Assembly (NCBI GenBank): GCA_018857735.1
Contig: JABMCL010001992.1
Coordinates: 167,575 to 231,574, forward strand
DNA from: Alviniconcha marisindica
Taxonomy: Eukaryota; Mollusca; Gastropoda; Provannidae
Length of the DNA stretch: 64,000 bases
Direction of reading: 5' to 3'
Part shown: positions 33,890-47,320 of the stretch, piece after piece
Layout: each line of letters opens with the position of its first letter
How positions within the stretch are numbered: the stretch's first letter is position 1
The notes under the pieces: model-generated
The model's database searches: none
Seen by the model: only the letters and a program-made list of their open reading frames with translations
What the model was told of the DNA's origin: nothing
Position numbers and translations under genes: made by a program

Positions 33890-34955
33890 TACCTCACTTT
33901 TCGCACGTGCTTCAAAATGGAGGCTTTCAACATGTACTGTGAAAAGGTGTATGTCTTTGGAAGACTGCAATTCGGTGGACACGCACTGAAATTTCCCAAA
34001 GTTTGAAGAAAGTGGTATGGGTGATGCTTCACATATTCTGTGATCGGAAAATGACACTGAGAACTCAAAACTGAGAAAAGGGGGAACGTCAAAAGCCAAA
34101 TAGAAGTCCAAACAGCGCTTCAAACGAGAGCATTGTGGATGCAGTGGCCAAGCACTTTGGCCCACCCCACCCTCACCCCCATCACCCCATTTGAATACGT
34201 TTGGAACAGTTCAGAGAATTTTCCACAAAGAACTTTACCGCCAGAAGCTGGCGGGAAAATGGAAACCTTATAAGCTGATCGATGAAAAAACAAACAAAAA
34301 GCCGAAAATGTCTGAATGTTGCACGTAACCTACTCGGAGGGAGGCAAACAAGTGACGGATTTCATCACAGAAGATGGGACCTGGGTACAGATTTACGGCA
34401 TCACCAGCAAACGCAAGAACAAAGCAGAGCTGAGTCCAAATGACCATAGACACCAAATCTGCAAGCCCAGGTTTCAAAGCAGGAAGAGGGTGTTTAGCAT
34501 TTTCTTCGACGACCAGGGCTCTGTCTCAGTTGATTATTTGCCTGGTAACAGCACCTCCCAGGTTCATGGTATGCAGAAACAATTTTGCCCAAAGTCGTTC
34601 CGTGCAGTCAGCACCCAGTCTCCACCACCTGGAACGTCCTCCTCCACGACAACGCCAGTCCCCACAAAACAAGGACGGTAAGCCAGTATCTTGAGGGACA
34701 AAAAATCGAAGTTGCACCATGCCCTTCCTGCCTCGTTGGTTCCCTGAAAGGCAAACTAGCCAGGGGGCAGTTTTCTCATGTCCACCACCTCGCCAAAGCG
34801 GTGATTTCAGAGCTGAAAACATTCCCTAAAGAAGCATAACGGAAGGCATTTTCCACTTTGTTCAGACACTTGCGACATTGAATCAGTGCCGAAGTAGAGC
34901 ACTTTGATGGAATGCTGTATTTTGGAGCAGGAGCGTCCAAAACCGTCCGAGATAC
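33890..34955 (+). pseudogene. mariner-like transposase, dead
   Basis: The + strand text keeps the order of mariner transposase blocks in shifting frames. A decayed N-terminal part lies near 33920-34130, then VQRIFHKELYRQKLAGKWKP (about 34205-34270). The first catalytic aspartate region follows (VTDFITEDGTWV, about 34350-34390, normally TGDETWV). Next VFSIFFDDQGSVSVDYLP (about 34490-34545) and the second aspartate region LLHDNASPHKT (about 34640-34675). The 'YSPDLAPCD' segment that supplies the third aspartate is deleted, leaving VAPCPSCLVGSLKGKLARGQ. A C-terminal trace (EHFDGMLYF) is near 34900. Terminal inverted repeats were not found by eye. Confidence 0.85.
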
Positions 34956-35640
34956 ACCTGGTATAATTACACCAACAAAAGCAGCCACCCGGGACAGCTA
35001 ACGCGAAATAGGGGCTGGCAAAGAAATACATGTGGGGTCTGTGTCAATTGTTCCTTGTGAGTACAGCGTGCACACTACTGGCCTTGTTCTAAGATGTGGA
35101 TATTTATAACAAGTAACGAAACGGGTATCATTCTTGTAGATAATCTGCGCTTCAGTCTTGCGTTTTGGATCACGCTGTTTACAAAATGCTGCTGTTTCAG
35201 TTACTGAAATGTTGTTGTTGCTGTTGTTTTTAGACGTTGATTTTTTGACGGTAGAATCAATAAATAGTCATACATTTTAGTAACACGTGGAAATATGGTG
35301 TGGTTTTTGTTTCTTGTGCAAACTCTTGTTGAGGTGGCCTAACAAACCATAACGACAAAGCGCAGCGTCTGGGAGTCCTGTCACAAACCTAGCTTGTACA
35401 TGCACTACGTCATAGGTTGTACATGCACTACTTCAAAGGTTGCACATGCACTACGTCATAACTAAGAGTCATGTGTTACGTCCGGTTACATGCTAGCAAC
35501 AGCTGAAAAAAATAATTCACAAAGTGTTACTCGAAGAACAGGTCACTCGAGGTGCATTTTGTCGATATTATTCTTTACTCTGGTATCGGTAAATCAAACG
35601 GAATGGTCGGCAATGCCAGCATGTCCTAGCCTTATATGCT
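34956..35640. other. intergenic DNA with a 3x ~29-bp repeat
   Basis: GTACATGCACTACGTCATAG, GTACATGCACTACTTCAAAG and GCACATGCACTACGTCATAA lie in tandem at 35395-35462. Nothing else was recognised. Confidence 0.65.
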
Positions 35641-35644
35641 TTCT

Positions 35645-35691
35645 GTGTGTGTTCGTGCGTGCGTGCATGTGTGTGTGTACGCGCGCGCGTG

Positions 35692-35739
<48 letters not shown>

Positions 35740-35776
35740 TGTGTGTGTGTTGTGTGTGTGTGTGTGTGTGTGTGTT
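35645..35776. repeat. (GCGT)n and (GT)n microsatellite
   Basis: GT/GC-rich alternating sequence with a pure (GTGC)n core at 35692-35741 followed by (GT)n. Confidence 0.96.
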
Positions 35777-37050
35777 TAACAAGGGCAATACTGGAGTGAC
35801 TAATACTTTAATAATTGTTCGTTTGATGATTGTGTATGTTTTGTTTTATATTGGTGTATTGACTGATTTTACAGATTTGGCTCGAGAAAGGTTTAATGAT
35901 AGAGAAGTTTTATTTGCTATATGCATTTGCTAATGGCAGAGATCGTCCTGAGGTGACCCTGTGTGGTTGACAGGGCGTGAAAATCCAATTACGTCGATAG
36001 CCTGTACACGGAAAGGGACGGATTATTTTTCCCGTTGTTTAATCTCAGTAATCTGTTTCAGCTCGTGGCACAGATTCACTTAGATGTGCGCTCTGACAAC
36101 TTCTTACCAAATTAATTTGTTCTTTGCAGTGCAAGGGACTTCGATGACCAGTTGTCGTATTCATGTACGAGGAACAGTTATTGTCTTCTAGTTACTGGCC
36201 CTTTTTCTGTCTTGGTTTAGGCTTAAGAGCATGAATTTAAAGGTAAATTTCCTTTGCTTCTTGATATAAACAAAAATATGCTGTGATTTGCATGTATTAT
36301 GCAACCTTTGATAAGTTGGAATGGGCCGTTTAAACGTTAGTTCCATTTAATATATAATAAGATGCGTACCGCTTAGAAAAGGAAGAAAACCTTACTCAAA
36401 GCAAATTATTTTACAGAATTCTCTGCCAGCGTCATGGAGAAAAAAATCAAGTATGAATCACTACACGAACTACTTCCAACTATACAGTATACCTTTTAGT
36501 TAAAAGAGCGATCTTTTGCCTGTACATGACGGGTGGTCTTGTCATGCTGGTGGCGACAGCTTATGGTTAGATTCAGGCTCCGTCTCCCAAGAAAAGACGC
36601 ATCACGGCCCCTGTGAGCGCTGCTGTTGTATGTCTGGTTGTGTCTGTGACGTCTTGAACAAGGTGTGACGGAAGTGTATATCACGTCATGAGTCGACCTT
36701 TTTCTGCTCTTCGATGGTAACAAATGAACCAACATGGCTGCGTGCCGAAGAGCTCGAATCTAAAGTACAAAAATATTTCTTGCATAAATAATGATAGAGC
36801 AAGCGCACGAAGCCTGCGTCTGGAAATGCTTGTTTTCAGGTAACTTGCATCCGCTCTTGGTGACCCTTTTACGTTTTGGGGGATCGTGGTCCCTGCCAGT
36901 ACCTCTTCGGAGAAGGTTCACAGTCAAACAAGTCCAATGATACCCACTGCTTCACTACAGATGTCAGTTCCTTTTCCTTGGCTGACCGTATGCTGCACGA
37001 ACCACTAACTTTCTTTCCTTTAGGTTACCTGCATTTCGTGCATTCGTGTT
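35777..37050. other. intergenic DNA
   Basis: GTGTGGTTGACAGGGCGTGA at about 35960 resembles the retroposon 3' end seen at 3325. No gene was recognised. Confidence 0.5.
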
Positions 37051-37054
37051 GAAC

Positions 37055-38045
37055 TGTTTGGACATGGCTGTGCCTATTGACAGAAAGGTCTCTGACCGCA
37101 GTATTGGATGTTATCAGAAGGGTCTATTATGACAACTGTGCATGTTGACAGAAGGGTCTGTGGTGATAGCTGTGCATGCTGACAGAAGAGTTTGTGGTGA
37201 CAGGGTCTGTGCCGATTGTACTAGAAATGGTTGCATTTATTGCCAGAACGGTCTGTTACGATAGCTGTCCATGTTGACAGAGGTATCTGTGACGACAGTG
37301 TTGGATATTTTGTGTCTGTTGACAGAAGGGTATGTTACTATAGCTGTCCATGTTGACAGAGGTATCTGTGACGACAGTGTTGGATATGACTGTGTCGATT
37401 CACAGAAGGGCCTGCTGGCGGACATGACTGTGTCTGTTGACAGAAGGGTCTACGACGACAGCTGGGCATGTTGACAGAAGGGTCTGTGATGATAGGGTTT
37501 AGACATTATTGTGTTGACAGAAGGGTTCGTGACGTCAGAGTGTTGGACATGGCTTTGCTTATTGTCAGAAAGAAGTTTGACGAAGTTATGTTGCAACTGA
37601 CTATTTCTGTTGGATATTTCTGTTTCTCTGTTGAGAAACGGTTTCGTGACGTCAGAATGTTGAACATGGCTAGTTATGTGATTTCATAATTTCGGACGTG
37701 ACTGTGCATGTTGATAGCACTTATGTGACGCCAGTGTCTTGGACATGGTTGGGCGTGTTGACAGAAGGTATGTGACATCAGAGTCTTAGACATACCTGTG
37801 CGTGCTGAAAAAAGGTTGTGTGACGTCAGAGTGTTGGACATGGCTGTGTGTGCTGACGGGAGTAGGAGACGTCAGAGTGTTGGACATGATTATGCGTTTT
37901 GACAAAAAGCATTCGACGTCCGACTTTTGGAAATAGGATTAACACAAGGTCTTGTGACATCAGAATGTTAGACCTGACTGTGCATATTGACAGAAGCTGT
38001 GTGACGTATGAATATAGACAGACTTTATGCGATGTCCGACAGTTT
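37055..38045. repeat. degenerate ~50-bp tandem repeat
   Basis: About 18 diverged units carrying GTTGACAGAAGGGTCTGTGA, a (C/T)GACGNCAGAGTGTTGGACAT word and TGTG(C/T)(A/G)TGTT. Order decays rightward. Open frames here are artefacts. Confidence 0.85.
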
Positions 38046-38184
38046 TTACAGGCAGCATGAAAGCGTTTGCTTAAAATGTAACGCGTGACATCTTGCTATG
38101 TTTGTTGAAGATCACATAATGCAATCTTAGTTTGTTTGTGCAAGAAAGATGGCGAATTTTCGGTTTTCTGGGTCCGTGCGTGTG

Positions 38185-38770
38185 ATGAGCAAATAAAGTT
38201 AAAGGCGGCTAGCTCCTAATCCCGATAGGCTAAAGAGTTCAAAGGTCCGACTCTCCTTCCACATGCACGGGTCGTGAAAAGGTTTCAAAATAGATATTTC
38301 TTTGTGTTTCTTTTTAAATCGGGAAATTCCATTGTTTCGTCAACCATTCAACCAAGTGACGTCGAAGCTGATTTGAAATCGCATGACAACAGTCATGTCA
38401 CTTTCAAATACAAAGTTCAATCAAAGTCCGCTTCGATTCTAGAAGACGTCAGTGACCCAATGACCCCTTCCCATTCGAAATGTTTCTGTCTCGTCTTAGC
38501 GATCTGTGTTAAATATCATGTGTCTTAATGCGTGAATCCAAATTTTCGTGAATAATATGTGGTCTTCAGTGGTACGTGGGAAGGCGTCGGTCCGTACAAG
38601 TGTTCATTTTTTCTTCAGCAGTAGCCTCTGTCGGTAACGGCAGCATCAGAGCGGCGTTTATGTGGCTTAAACGTAGGAAATGAGTCTTTTTTCTCTTCTC
38701 AATATTGTCACCGAACAGAAGATAAAAACGATTAATGGGGCTATATGCGCCTCACAAGTAGATATGGGCC
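38185..38770. repeat. family F copy 3, without minisatellite
   Basis: Carries single-copy CAGTGACCCAATGACCCCTT, GCGTGAATCCAAATTTTCGT, CAGTGGTACGTGGGAAGGCG, GCAGTAGCCTCTGTCGGTAA, CGGCAGCATCAGAGCGGCGT and TTATGTGGCTTAAACG, then a stretch like ATTGTCACCGAACAGAAGAT. It is the unexpanded reference that shows where copies 1 and 2 were amplified. Confidence 0.8.
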
Positions 38771-39755
38771 CTGATATACTAGTGTCCCGTGATGCAAGTT
38801 AAGGCGATAGTTTTCACAAAACCTCAACAGTCTTAGTTTTCACAATACCTCAACAGTCTTTATCATTAAGCGTCGTTAATCAGCAAAACATGGATCTGAA
38901 AACCGATTCTTCACTTCTGCAGGCATGTCAGTGGATGAAATGGTGTTAATAATTTAATTCACAAAGGGCACTGTAAGCTATTGCAACTAAGAAACCGGGT
39001 GATGTGAATCTTATTTTTCATTTTCAAAGTATAAACACTGACTAACCATCTCTTATGCAGGAGGGTCGGTCCATGTCTTCATGTTCGCGTGTCACGAAGT
39101 GCTATTCGTATAATGATCTATGTCGTCTTTTTTTTCTTCTCATCTTACCAACCATTCAGGGCATGCCACAGGACTGTAGAACCACAAACTGCACAATTGT
39201 CTCAGATGTCATGACCAAAATAAAATAATTACGTCATTTTCTATTTTTTAGAGGAGGAAAAAGTTTTCTCTTTCTGTCCTGCTTAAATATATGCATGTAA
39301 CGCTGTTCCGAACCATCACTAGTGAAATGTTTCGCATTTTAGTATCGCGTTTGTATACCTGTGTATCGATTCATTTTCCCGTGAGAAGTACTGAATGAAA
39401 CATGATATATGTACCTCGGTAGTCAAACAAAAATCACTATTGTGCTCAATATGATTGATGACAGGATTTTTGGTTTGTAGTATGTATAGGACGAATGTTT
39501 TCCAGGCATTTATAGAACAGAATATTTGATGATGCCAATGTGCATGGAAGAGTGAGACGTTTCATAGCTGTGCGAAAAAAACATATTCCTTTCGTCATTT
39601 GTCTGTTTCCAAATTCACTTGTTAACTCTCACGTGACCTTTTCAAAGCTTGTATTTTACATTATCTATGGAATTGTTCTAAGTACTTGTTTAGCTCATGT
39701 TTTTAATTAAGTTCATCGGAGATCTAGATCACATTCATATGCTTGCAGACGATAC
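38771..39755. other. AT-rich intergenic DNA
   Basis: A short duplication (TTCACAA(A/T)ACCTCAACAGTCTTA) at about 38812-38865. Otherwise nothing was recognised. Confidence 0.5.
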
Positions 39756-39844
39756 CCCCCCCCCCCCCCCCCCCGCCCGGTTGCGAAGTTGTTTCACAAA
39801 CAATTATCTGGTTTAGTGCCACGGTTCACGGTTAACGTCCAAAA

Positions 39845-39892
<48 letters not shown>
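39756..39892. repeat. poly-C and (CT)n tracts
   Basis: Poly-C at 39757-39773 and (CT)n at 39846-39890. Confidence 0.95.
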
Positions 39893-39969
39893 AGTTTATA
39901 ATGATTTTGTTTTCGATTGTTTTTGTTGTTGCTGTTTTGGTTTTTTGTGTGTGTGTTTTGTTTTGTTTT

Positions 39970-40064
39970 GCCCGAGGGCTGGATGAAAAAATAGTATTGT
40001 ACTTATTCTATTACCCTCGTTAATAAAAATAAAAAAATCGTTCATTCGTTCGTTCGTTCGTTCG

Positions 40065-40123
<59 letters not shown>
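39970..40123 (+). mobile_element. LINE-type 3' end with (TTCG)n(CT)n tail
   Basis: GGGCTGGATGAAAAAATAGT, then TTCTATTACCCTCGTTAATA, looks like the 3' terminus of a non-LTR element. It runs directly into (GTTC)n at 40040-40070 and (CT)n at 40072-40122. Confidence 0.6.
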
Positions 40124-40125
<2 letters not shown>

Positions 40126-40204
40126 TGTAAAATAAAGTTTTCGAGGTAGAGTTCTCTCTCTCTCTCTCCTCTCTCTTAGTTTTGTTTTGTTTTTAAGTCG
40201 TTTT

Positions 40205-40340
40205 TTCTCTAGCGTATTTAATGGAATTCTTGTTTGATGTATTGAGTGTTGCTGTGTTTGTCATCAGGGACAGATTTGTAAAAAGCCGACACGTGCTTAA
40301 ATCTTTATCCCTGTGTAATAAAGTATTATCTTATCTTATC

Positions 40341-40434
<94 letters not shown>
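40205..40434 (+). mobile_element. LINE-type 3' end with (TTATC)n(TC)n tail
   Basis: TTGTAAAAAGCCGACACGTG, then ATCCCTGTGTAATAAAGTAT, and (TTATC)n leading into about 90 bp of (TC)n. This is the usual 3' end layout of a retrotransposon, with the tail repeat grown into a microsatellite. Confidence 0.65.
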
Positions 40435-41485
<1,051 letters not shown>

Positions 41486-41489
41486 GGAT

Positions 41490-42095
41490 CTGCTTTAAGG
41501 GCAGTTACCGAGGACAAGTGAGACTGCCGGATATTCGAGTTACTAAGGACAGCTTAGACTGTGCCTGTTATTCGAGTTACTAAGGACAGCTGAGGCTGTT
41601 CCGGTTATTCGAGTTAACAAGAACAGCTGAGAATGTGCCAAATATTGGAGTTAATAAGGACAGCTGAGGCTGTGCCGGTTATTCGAATTACTAAGGACAG
41701 CTGAGGCTGTTCCGGTTACTCGAGTTAACACGAACAGGCCATTCCGGTTATTCGAGTTAACAAGAACAGCTGAAACTGTGCAGGCTATTCCATTTATTAA
41801 GAACAGCTGAAACTGTGCTGGCTATTCCATTTACTAAGAACAGCTGAAACTGTGCTGGCTTTTCCATTTACTAAGAACAGCTGAGACTGTGCAGGCTATT
41901 CGACTTAACAAGAGCAGCAGAGACTGTGTCGGTTATTCGACTTAACAAGAACAGCTGAGACTGTGTCGGTTATTCGACTTAACAAGAACAGCTGAGACTG
42001 TGTCGGTTATTCGACTTAACAAGAACAGCTGAGACTGTGTCGGTTATTCGACTTAACAAGAACAGCAGACACTGTGTCGGTTATTCGAGCTGTGG
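41490..42095. repeat. 37-bp minisatellite
   Basis: About 16 units of 37 bp: TTAACAAGAACAGCTGAGAC then TGTGTCGGTTATTCGAC. The right half is nearly perfect and the left half diverged (TTACTAAGGACAGCTGAGGC). CAGCTG and GAACAGCTG recur in nearly every unit (E-box CANNTG). Confidence 0.92.
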
Positions 42096-42725
42096 ATAAC
42101 GATAACGCAGAGGCATCAGTACCTGATTGTTTTGTATTTATTTTATTTCATACATATTTGTTTTACATGCTTCCGTGATGTTAACATGTTCCCCGGAAGC
42201 AAAATGCATGTGCACGGTGAAAATCTAAGAAACATTTAGGGAAAAGGAAGTACAATAACACAGCAGGTGATTTTAATTCTACTCTGGTTACATTTCTTGC
42301 GCTAAGGTATTCATTATGAACACTGTAAATGTATAAAGCAAAAATATTATTACATATTATTATATACACATACATATATATGACGCTCCCAAAGCCATCA
42401 AAGTTTGGGTTATCCGTGCACCAGCAACGAGCTTAATGTAGAATAGAAACGATTCTACCCAAGTTGTTTTCGTTGTACACATGCCGTTTATTTACAGCCT
42501 TGAGACTTGAAACACAGTGACTTAACACGTATGACGAGGGACATAACAACAGAGACCTGAGTCGTCTTCAGTAACTGTCAACAGGTATGCGAGTCAATTA
42601 CAAGGTACATAAACTCTACCAACGGTACCTTTTTTTTTCTGTCTGGCGAGCGCCATTTGATTTGCTTGTTGGTTCAGGTGAGATCAAGATGAACTAAACA
42701 TTGATGCTGGATCTTTATTTGCAAA
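42096..42725. other. AT-rich intergenic DNA
   Basis: Nothing recognised. Confidence 0.5.
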
Positions 42726-42786
42726 ACAGAGAGAGAGAAAGAGAGAAGGGGTAGGAGGAGGAGGAGGAGGAGGAGAGAGAGAAGGA

Positions 42787-42818
<32 letters not shown>

Positions 42819-42852
42819 AGGGGTAGGAGGAGGAGGAGAGAGCGAGAGATGT
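42726..42852. repeat. (GA)/(GGA) purine tract
   Basis: An interrupted GA/GGA repeat, with AGAAGGGGTAGGAGGAGGAG occurring twice about 70 bp apart. Confidence 0.93.
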
Positions 42853-43495
42853 ATTTCATCCTTATATATTTGGTGCGCAGCACTGAGGTTCCTTCATTTA
42901 AAAGGGGATCCTTTTCAAACATCAAGTAACGGATGTCATGAAACTTAACCAGACTTTTCTTTTTGATCTGATTAATTCCATAATGACGAATGAATTGTAT
43001 ATTGCCCTGATACTGCCATCGCGGTTGAATTTGAGCTGAATATATCAAACAAAACAAAACAAACAAAAATCTCTATAAAATCTCTCCTGAAGCATTCATT
43101 GTCTTCTATGGAATCACCTCTTAAGCCATCTACTTCGAGTACTTCTCCTTGGTTATGAATATTCATGTACAATCCAACAGTAAAATGTGCAGTCACTGCT
43201 GTCCCGCTGACAAGTATAACAGTAGTCCTACATATATAGCAGTCAAGAGATTCTTCCTTTGAAGTTTCAGACGGTGGAGTCAGGGAGTCATCTGCTTGGC
43301 TTAGTTTGATCAAGTATGCTATTGATACCAGGATAGTGCAGTCCATATCCGCACGCGAGAACACCAGGGAGGGCTAACGCCTTTCGCATCTGGCTGAGTG
43401 GCTACTGCAAAGATGGTCTGCTGACCTATAGCTGATCGCGTGAAGAGAGCATACTGTTGTACGGTCTTTGGTTTGAGTGAAACCAATCAAAGCAT
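42853..43495. other. unassigned sequence with a 130-codon minus frame
   Basis: The minus frame at 42972-43364 is the longest non-repetitive open frame in this part. It has a hydrophobic segment and CYIC and CFRR words but no recognised domain, codon pattern or splice context. I do not call it a gene. Confidence 0.4.
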
Positions 43496-43499
43496 GAAG

Positions 43500-43660
43500 G
43501 CAATAAGGTATAATACATCATTATTAGGATAAGGTATAATACAACATTATTAGTATAAAGTATAATACATCATTATTAGGATAAGGTATAATACATCATT
43601 ATTAGTATAAGGTATAATACATCATTATAATACATCATTATTATGATAAGGCATCATTAT
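43500..43660. repeat. ~27-bp AT-rich tandem repeat
   Basis: Six units of AAGGTATAATACATCATTAT with a TAG(G/T)AT spacer, the last ones truncated. Confidence 0.9.
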
Positions 43661-43758
43661 TAGGGCGCGTCTGATTTCTACCGACACGTTACGGTCTATG
43701 TTCACGATCCATTCGATCAAAAGACCCTGTTCCACCCAAAGCAAGTAATTGAAAGTAG

Positions 43759-43871
<113 letters not shown>

Positions 43872-43954
43872 CCTCCTCCAAACAAGAGGGGGGTGGGGGG
43901 CCTCTTGTTTTTCGTAGGCCGTAAGGACTGCCGGATCTTGGTTCAGACTACCTT

Positions 43955-44129
43955 TTTGGGGTTTGATAATAATAATAATAATGTACATTTATCATGCGCT
44001 CATCAACGCCCTGAGCGCTCACATGATACATATTAACCTAAATATGATATTCTATACACATGTAGAGCATAGTCCTACCAAAACAATTTATATAAAGTAT
44101 AATAAAAAAAATAGTAAAAAAAAAAAAAC

Positions 44130-44205
<76 letters not shown>
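43955..44205 (-). mobile_element. LINE/SINE-type 3' end (minus) with (CA)n
   Basis: On the minus strand GTGAGCGCTCAGGGCGTTGA, then GCGCATGATAAATGTAC and (ATT)n, resemble an L2-type 3' end. The plus-strand right flank includes (CA)n at 44136-44203. Confidence 0.6.
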
Positions 44206-44206
<1 letters not shown>

Positions 44207-44224
44207 ACTGTAGCAGATAACTGT

Positions 44225-44660
44225 CGAAACGTCCTCCAGTCAAGACTGGCCACACCCTCGGCTTGGCATAGAAAATCCTAGTATTTAATCATCAATCACA
44301 AATTGATTTTGTTTCCAGTCACCTTGGATGCACTATGGTTCCCGAAACTATGACGTAGTCACTTGATGCAGATAATAAACTGATTCCATCCACCTTGTAG
44401 ATATCAGGAGTGCCCCCAAAACGCTATACACACTCGACAGACAATCTTGATAATCACAGACTGGTTTTGTTTTCAACCGCTTTGCGAAATTATCGTTCCC
44501 AAAACTACGGTATGTATGACAGACAATTCGTATTGATCACAAACTGATATTCCCCTTCAACCACCTTTGGAATGGTCCCAAGATTATGTTATACTCGCTT
44601 ACCACTCTTACTAATCAGAAATTGATCATGTTTTCAATGGTGTTTGAGATATTATTGTTT
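44225..44660. repeat. degenerate ~110-bp tandem repeat
   Basis: Four diverged units with AATCACAAATTGATTTTGTT, CAACCACCTTTGGAATG-like and TTCCC(G/A)AAACTA words. Confidence 0.7.
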
Positions 44661-44764
44661 ATTTGAACAATTGTGCCTCCTCCAACCCCCCCCCCCCTTT
44701 TTTTTTTCTTTTCTTTTTTTCCCCTTCTTCTTTCTTTTCTTTTTGTCGTTGATAAGATAGAGAC

Positions 44765-45372
44765 CACTGATGATGAAACAGGAAAGGAGGAGTGTTGGTA
44801 ATATAATGACAACTGATGATGAAACAGGAAAGGAGGAGTGTTGGTAATATAATGACAACTGATGTTGAAACAGGAAAGGAGAAGTGTTGATAAGATAATC
44901 ACCACTGGTAATGAACTAGGAAAGTAATGGCCACTGATGATGACACAGGAAAGTAATGGCCACTGATGATGACACAGGAAAGTAATGGCCACTGATGATG
45001 ACACAGGAAAGTAATAACCACTGATGATGACACAGGAAAGTAATGGCCTCTGATGATGACACAGGAAAGTAATGGCCTCTGATGATGAAACAGGAAAGTA
45101 ATGGCCACTGATGATGAAACAGGAAAGTAATGGCCACTGATGATGAAACAGGAAAGTAATAACCACTGATGATGACACAGGAAAGTAATGGCCTCTGATG
45201 ATGATACAGGAAAGTAATGGCCTCTGATGATGAAACAGGAAAGTAATGGCCACTGATGATGAAACAGGAAAGTAATGGCCACTGATGATGACACAGGAAA
45301 GTAATGGCCACTGATGATGGAACAGGAAAGTAATGGCCACTGATGATGATACAGGAAAGGAGGAGTAATGAG
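44765..45372. repeat. 46-bp / 29-bp nested minisatellite
   Basis: Starts with about three units of 46 bp (CTGATGATGAAACAGGAAAG, then GAGGAGTGTTGGTAATATAA and TGACAA). It continues as about 15 units of 29 bp (CTGATGATGACACAGGAAAG then TAATGGCCA) and ends with a partial 46-bp-type unit (AAAGGAGGAG). The two share the GATGATGANACAGGAAAG core, so the 29-bp unit looks like a deletion derivative. The minus strand is open in all three frames (up to 241 codons) only because the unit has no stop in any phase. Confidence 0.93.
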
Positions 45373-45948
45373 GAAGTGTTTCAGTATAAGCTTCTAGATC
45401 TACGGACGCTTTTACAAAAGTCTCCGTTCTGAAAGAGCAGTCAAAAGGAAAGAAGAAAGAAAGAACAAACTGTTGCTGTTGCTGTTAAAACAGAGTGTTG
45501 GAGAACCCAAGTTTGGGTCGGTGTACGAACAGCATTATATGTTACCAGCTGGCATGGTTTATTAAAGAAAACAGGTACAACAACAAACGGTTGTTCATTA
45601 CTATCAGAAAGGCATAAACATGAAAATTAACTGTGATGTAGGTATAGATATTTGGAGACATTGAGCAAATCTCGACAACGTTGTCGTTTTAATGGAGACT
45701 GGGAACTATAAATACTAGTATACTTGCAAAATAAAAATTGAACGCCAGTTTCATAATATTGGGGCACTATGTAGAATAGCATCCTTTTCTTGTAATGTGC
45801 ATTATGTAGACGACTGGATTCTTGTTTGTCTCTTTCGTCTGTACGATGTCATTTGACTGACAGTTTCTTTAATAGTTATGTGACAACTTGTCTATGGCTA
45901 CCCCCCGCCCCGCACACACACAGACACACAGACACACACACACACACA

Positions 45949-45999
<51 letters not shown>

Positions 46000-46825
46000 C
46001 ACACACACACACACACACAGCTACAGGTATTGTTAAATAGACTTCTTTGGTATTTTTCGATTACAAATTTAGAATAAGCTAATTTGATTTGATTTGTGCG
46101 AACGTAATAACATTTCCCGTTAGGATTTTAAGCAAAAAATTTAAAAATTAAAAACAAAGCATGTATGGTTACCGTGTTGTTTATTATATTCATTGGTGAA
46201 CATGATTATTTTTGTTATTGCTATTATGGTAAGCCTCACGACAATATCATAACAGTTATTATGATTTGCTCTTCTTCATCGTTATACCGTCGTCATGGTT
46301 TTGTTATCAATATTTTCAAGACAGTCCTAGTATCGTTTGTTTCCAGCCAGATATGATTTTATTGCAGAATCGCTGATATCAAATAAATTGTGATTTGTGC
46401 TCTCTCTCTCAGTCTATTTTAACGGCTCCTTCGTCTGTCATCATCATACAGATCATTTCGACTGATGTAGATTCGCCATTCTAAACCAGAGCTGTAAATC
46501 AACAAACAGCATGGTGTGTTTATGTCACGTGCACGCGCAATGACTTATGGGATGCGTGTAGTGTAGATGGATGAGTGGACTGTTCCTGAATTTAGTTATT
46601 CTTCTAACTCATTGCGCAAATGTCGTGCGATTGTGTTTGACTGATGGAATATTCGCTGGTCTAGTAGCCTAGAATCTTCAGCATGTGGCTGACGTACCAT
46701 TTTGTTTCCCCTGGGTTTTATTTATTGAAGGTTGAGCGGATAATTGCTGAGTTGGGTTGAAACTGTTCTGTGTACAGCTTCATGAAATAAAGTTTAGTCA
46801 GTTGATTTTACAGCCTGTGTCCGTC

Positions 46826-46828
<3 letters not shown>
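45373..46828. other. intergenic DNA with (CA)n
   Basis: (CA)n with CAGACA interruptions at 45916-46019. The remainder is AT-rich with no supported gene. Confidence 0.55.

Positions 46829-46914
<86 letters not shown>
46829..46914. repeat. (GT)n microsatellite
   Basis: Pure GT for about 80 bp. The right flank (46940-47050) is CT-rich. Confidence 0.97.
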
Positions 46915-46915
<1 letters not shown>

Positions 46916-47187
46916 TGCATGGACTTCGTATCGTGTCAACCCCCACCACACCTCTCTCTCTCCTCATCCTTATCTTCCCTTTCCTACTCGCTTCTGTCTG
47001 TTCTCAATCGTTCTACCTGTCCGTCCTTCCTTCCGCCTGTCTGTCTATCTAACTGACTGTACTGACTAGATGTCGAAGATAATTCATTTATAAACAAATG
47101 AACCTCTCCAAAAATGATTGGTACTCATCATTTTGAAATTATTCCTGGCCTACACTGACCAAATAAAATTCGCCGAATAATTAAATA

Positions 47188-47201
47188 AATACACGCACGC
47201 A

Positions 47202-47283
<82 letters not shown>

Positions 47284-47320
47284 TGCACGCACACACGCAT
47301 GCACGCACGCACGCACGCTG
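47188..47320. repeat. (CA)n with GCAC flanks
   Basis: (CA)n at 47202-47280 with ACGC/GCAC-rich borders on both sides. Confidence 0.96.

Noticed and set aside
41490..42095. E-box (CAGCTG) array as a regulatory element
   Set aside because: The word is part of a 37-bp minisatellite consensus and is not better conserved than the rest by eye.
42972..43364. 130-codon minus frame
   Set aside because: No recognised domain, start context or splice signals. The size is expected by chance in 64 kb.
44615..45340. 241-codon minus-strand frame
   Set aside because: It runs through the 29-bp array, and all three minus frames are open. The extension past the array reads poly-T/poly-C-derived K and R residues.
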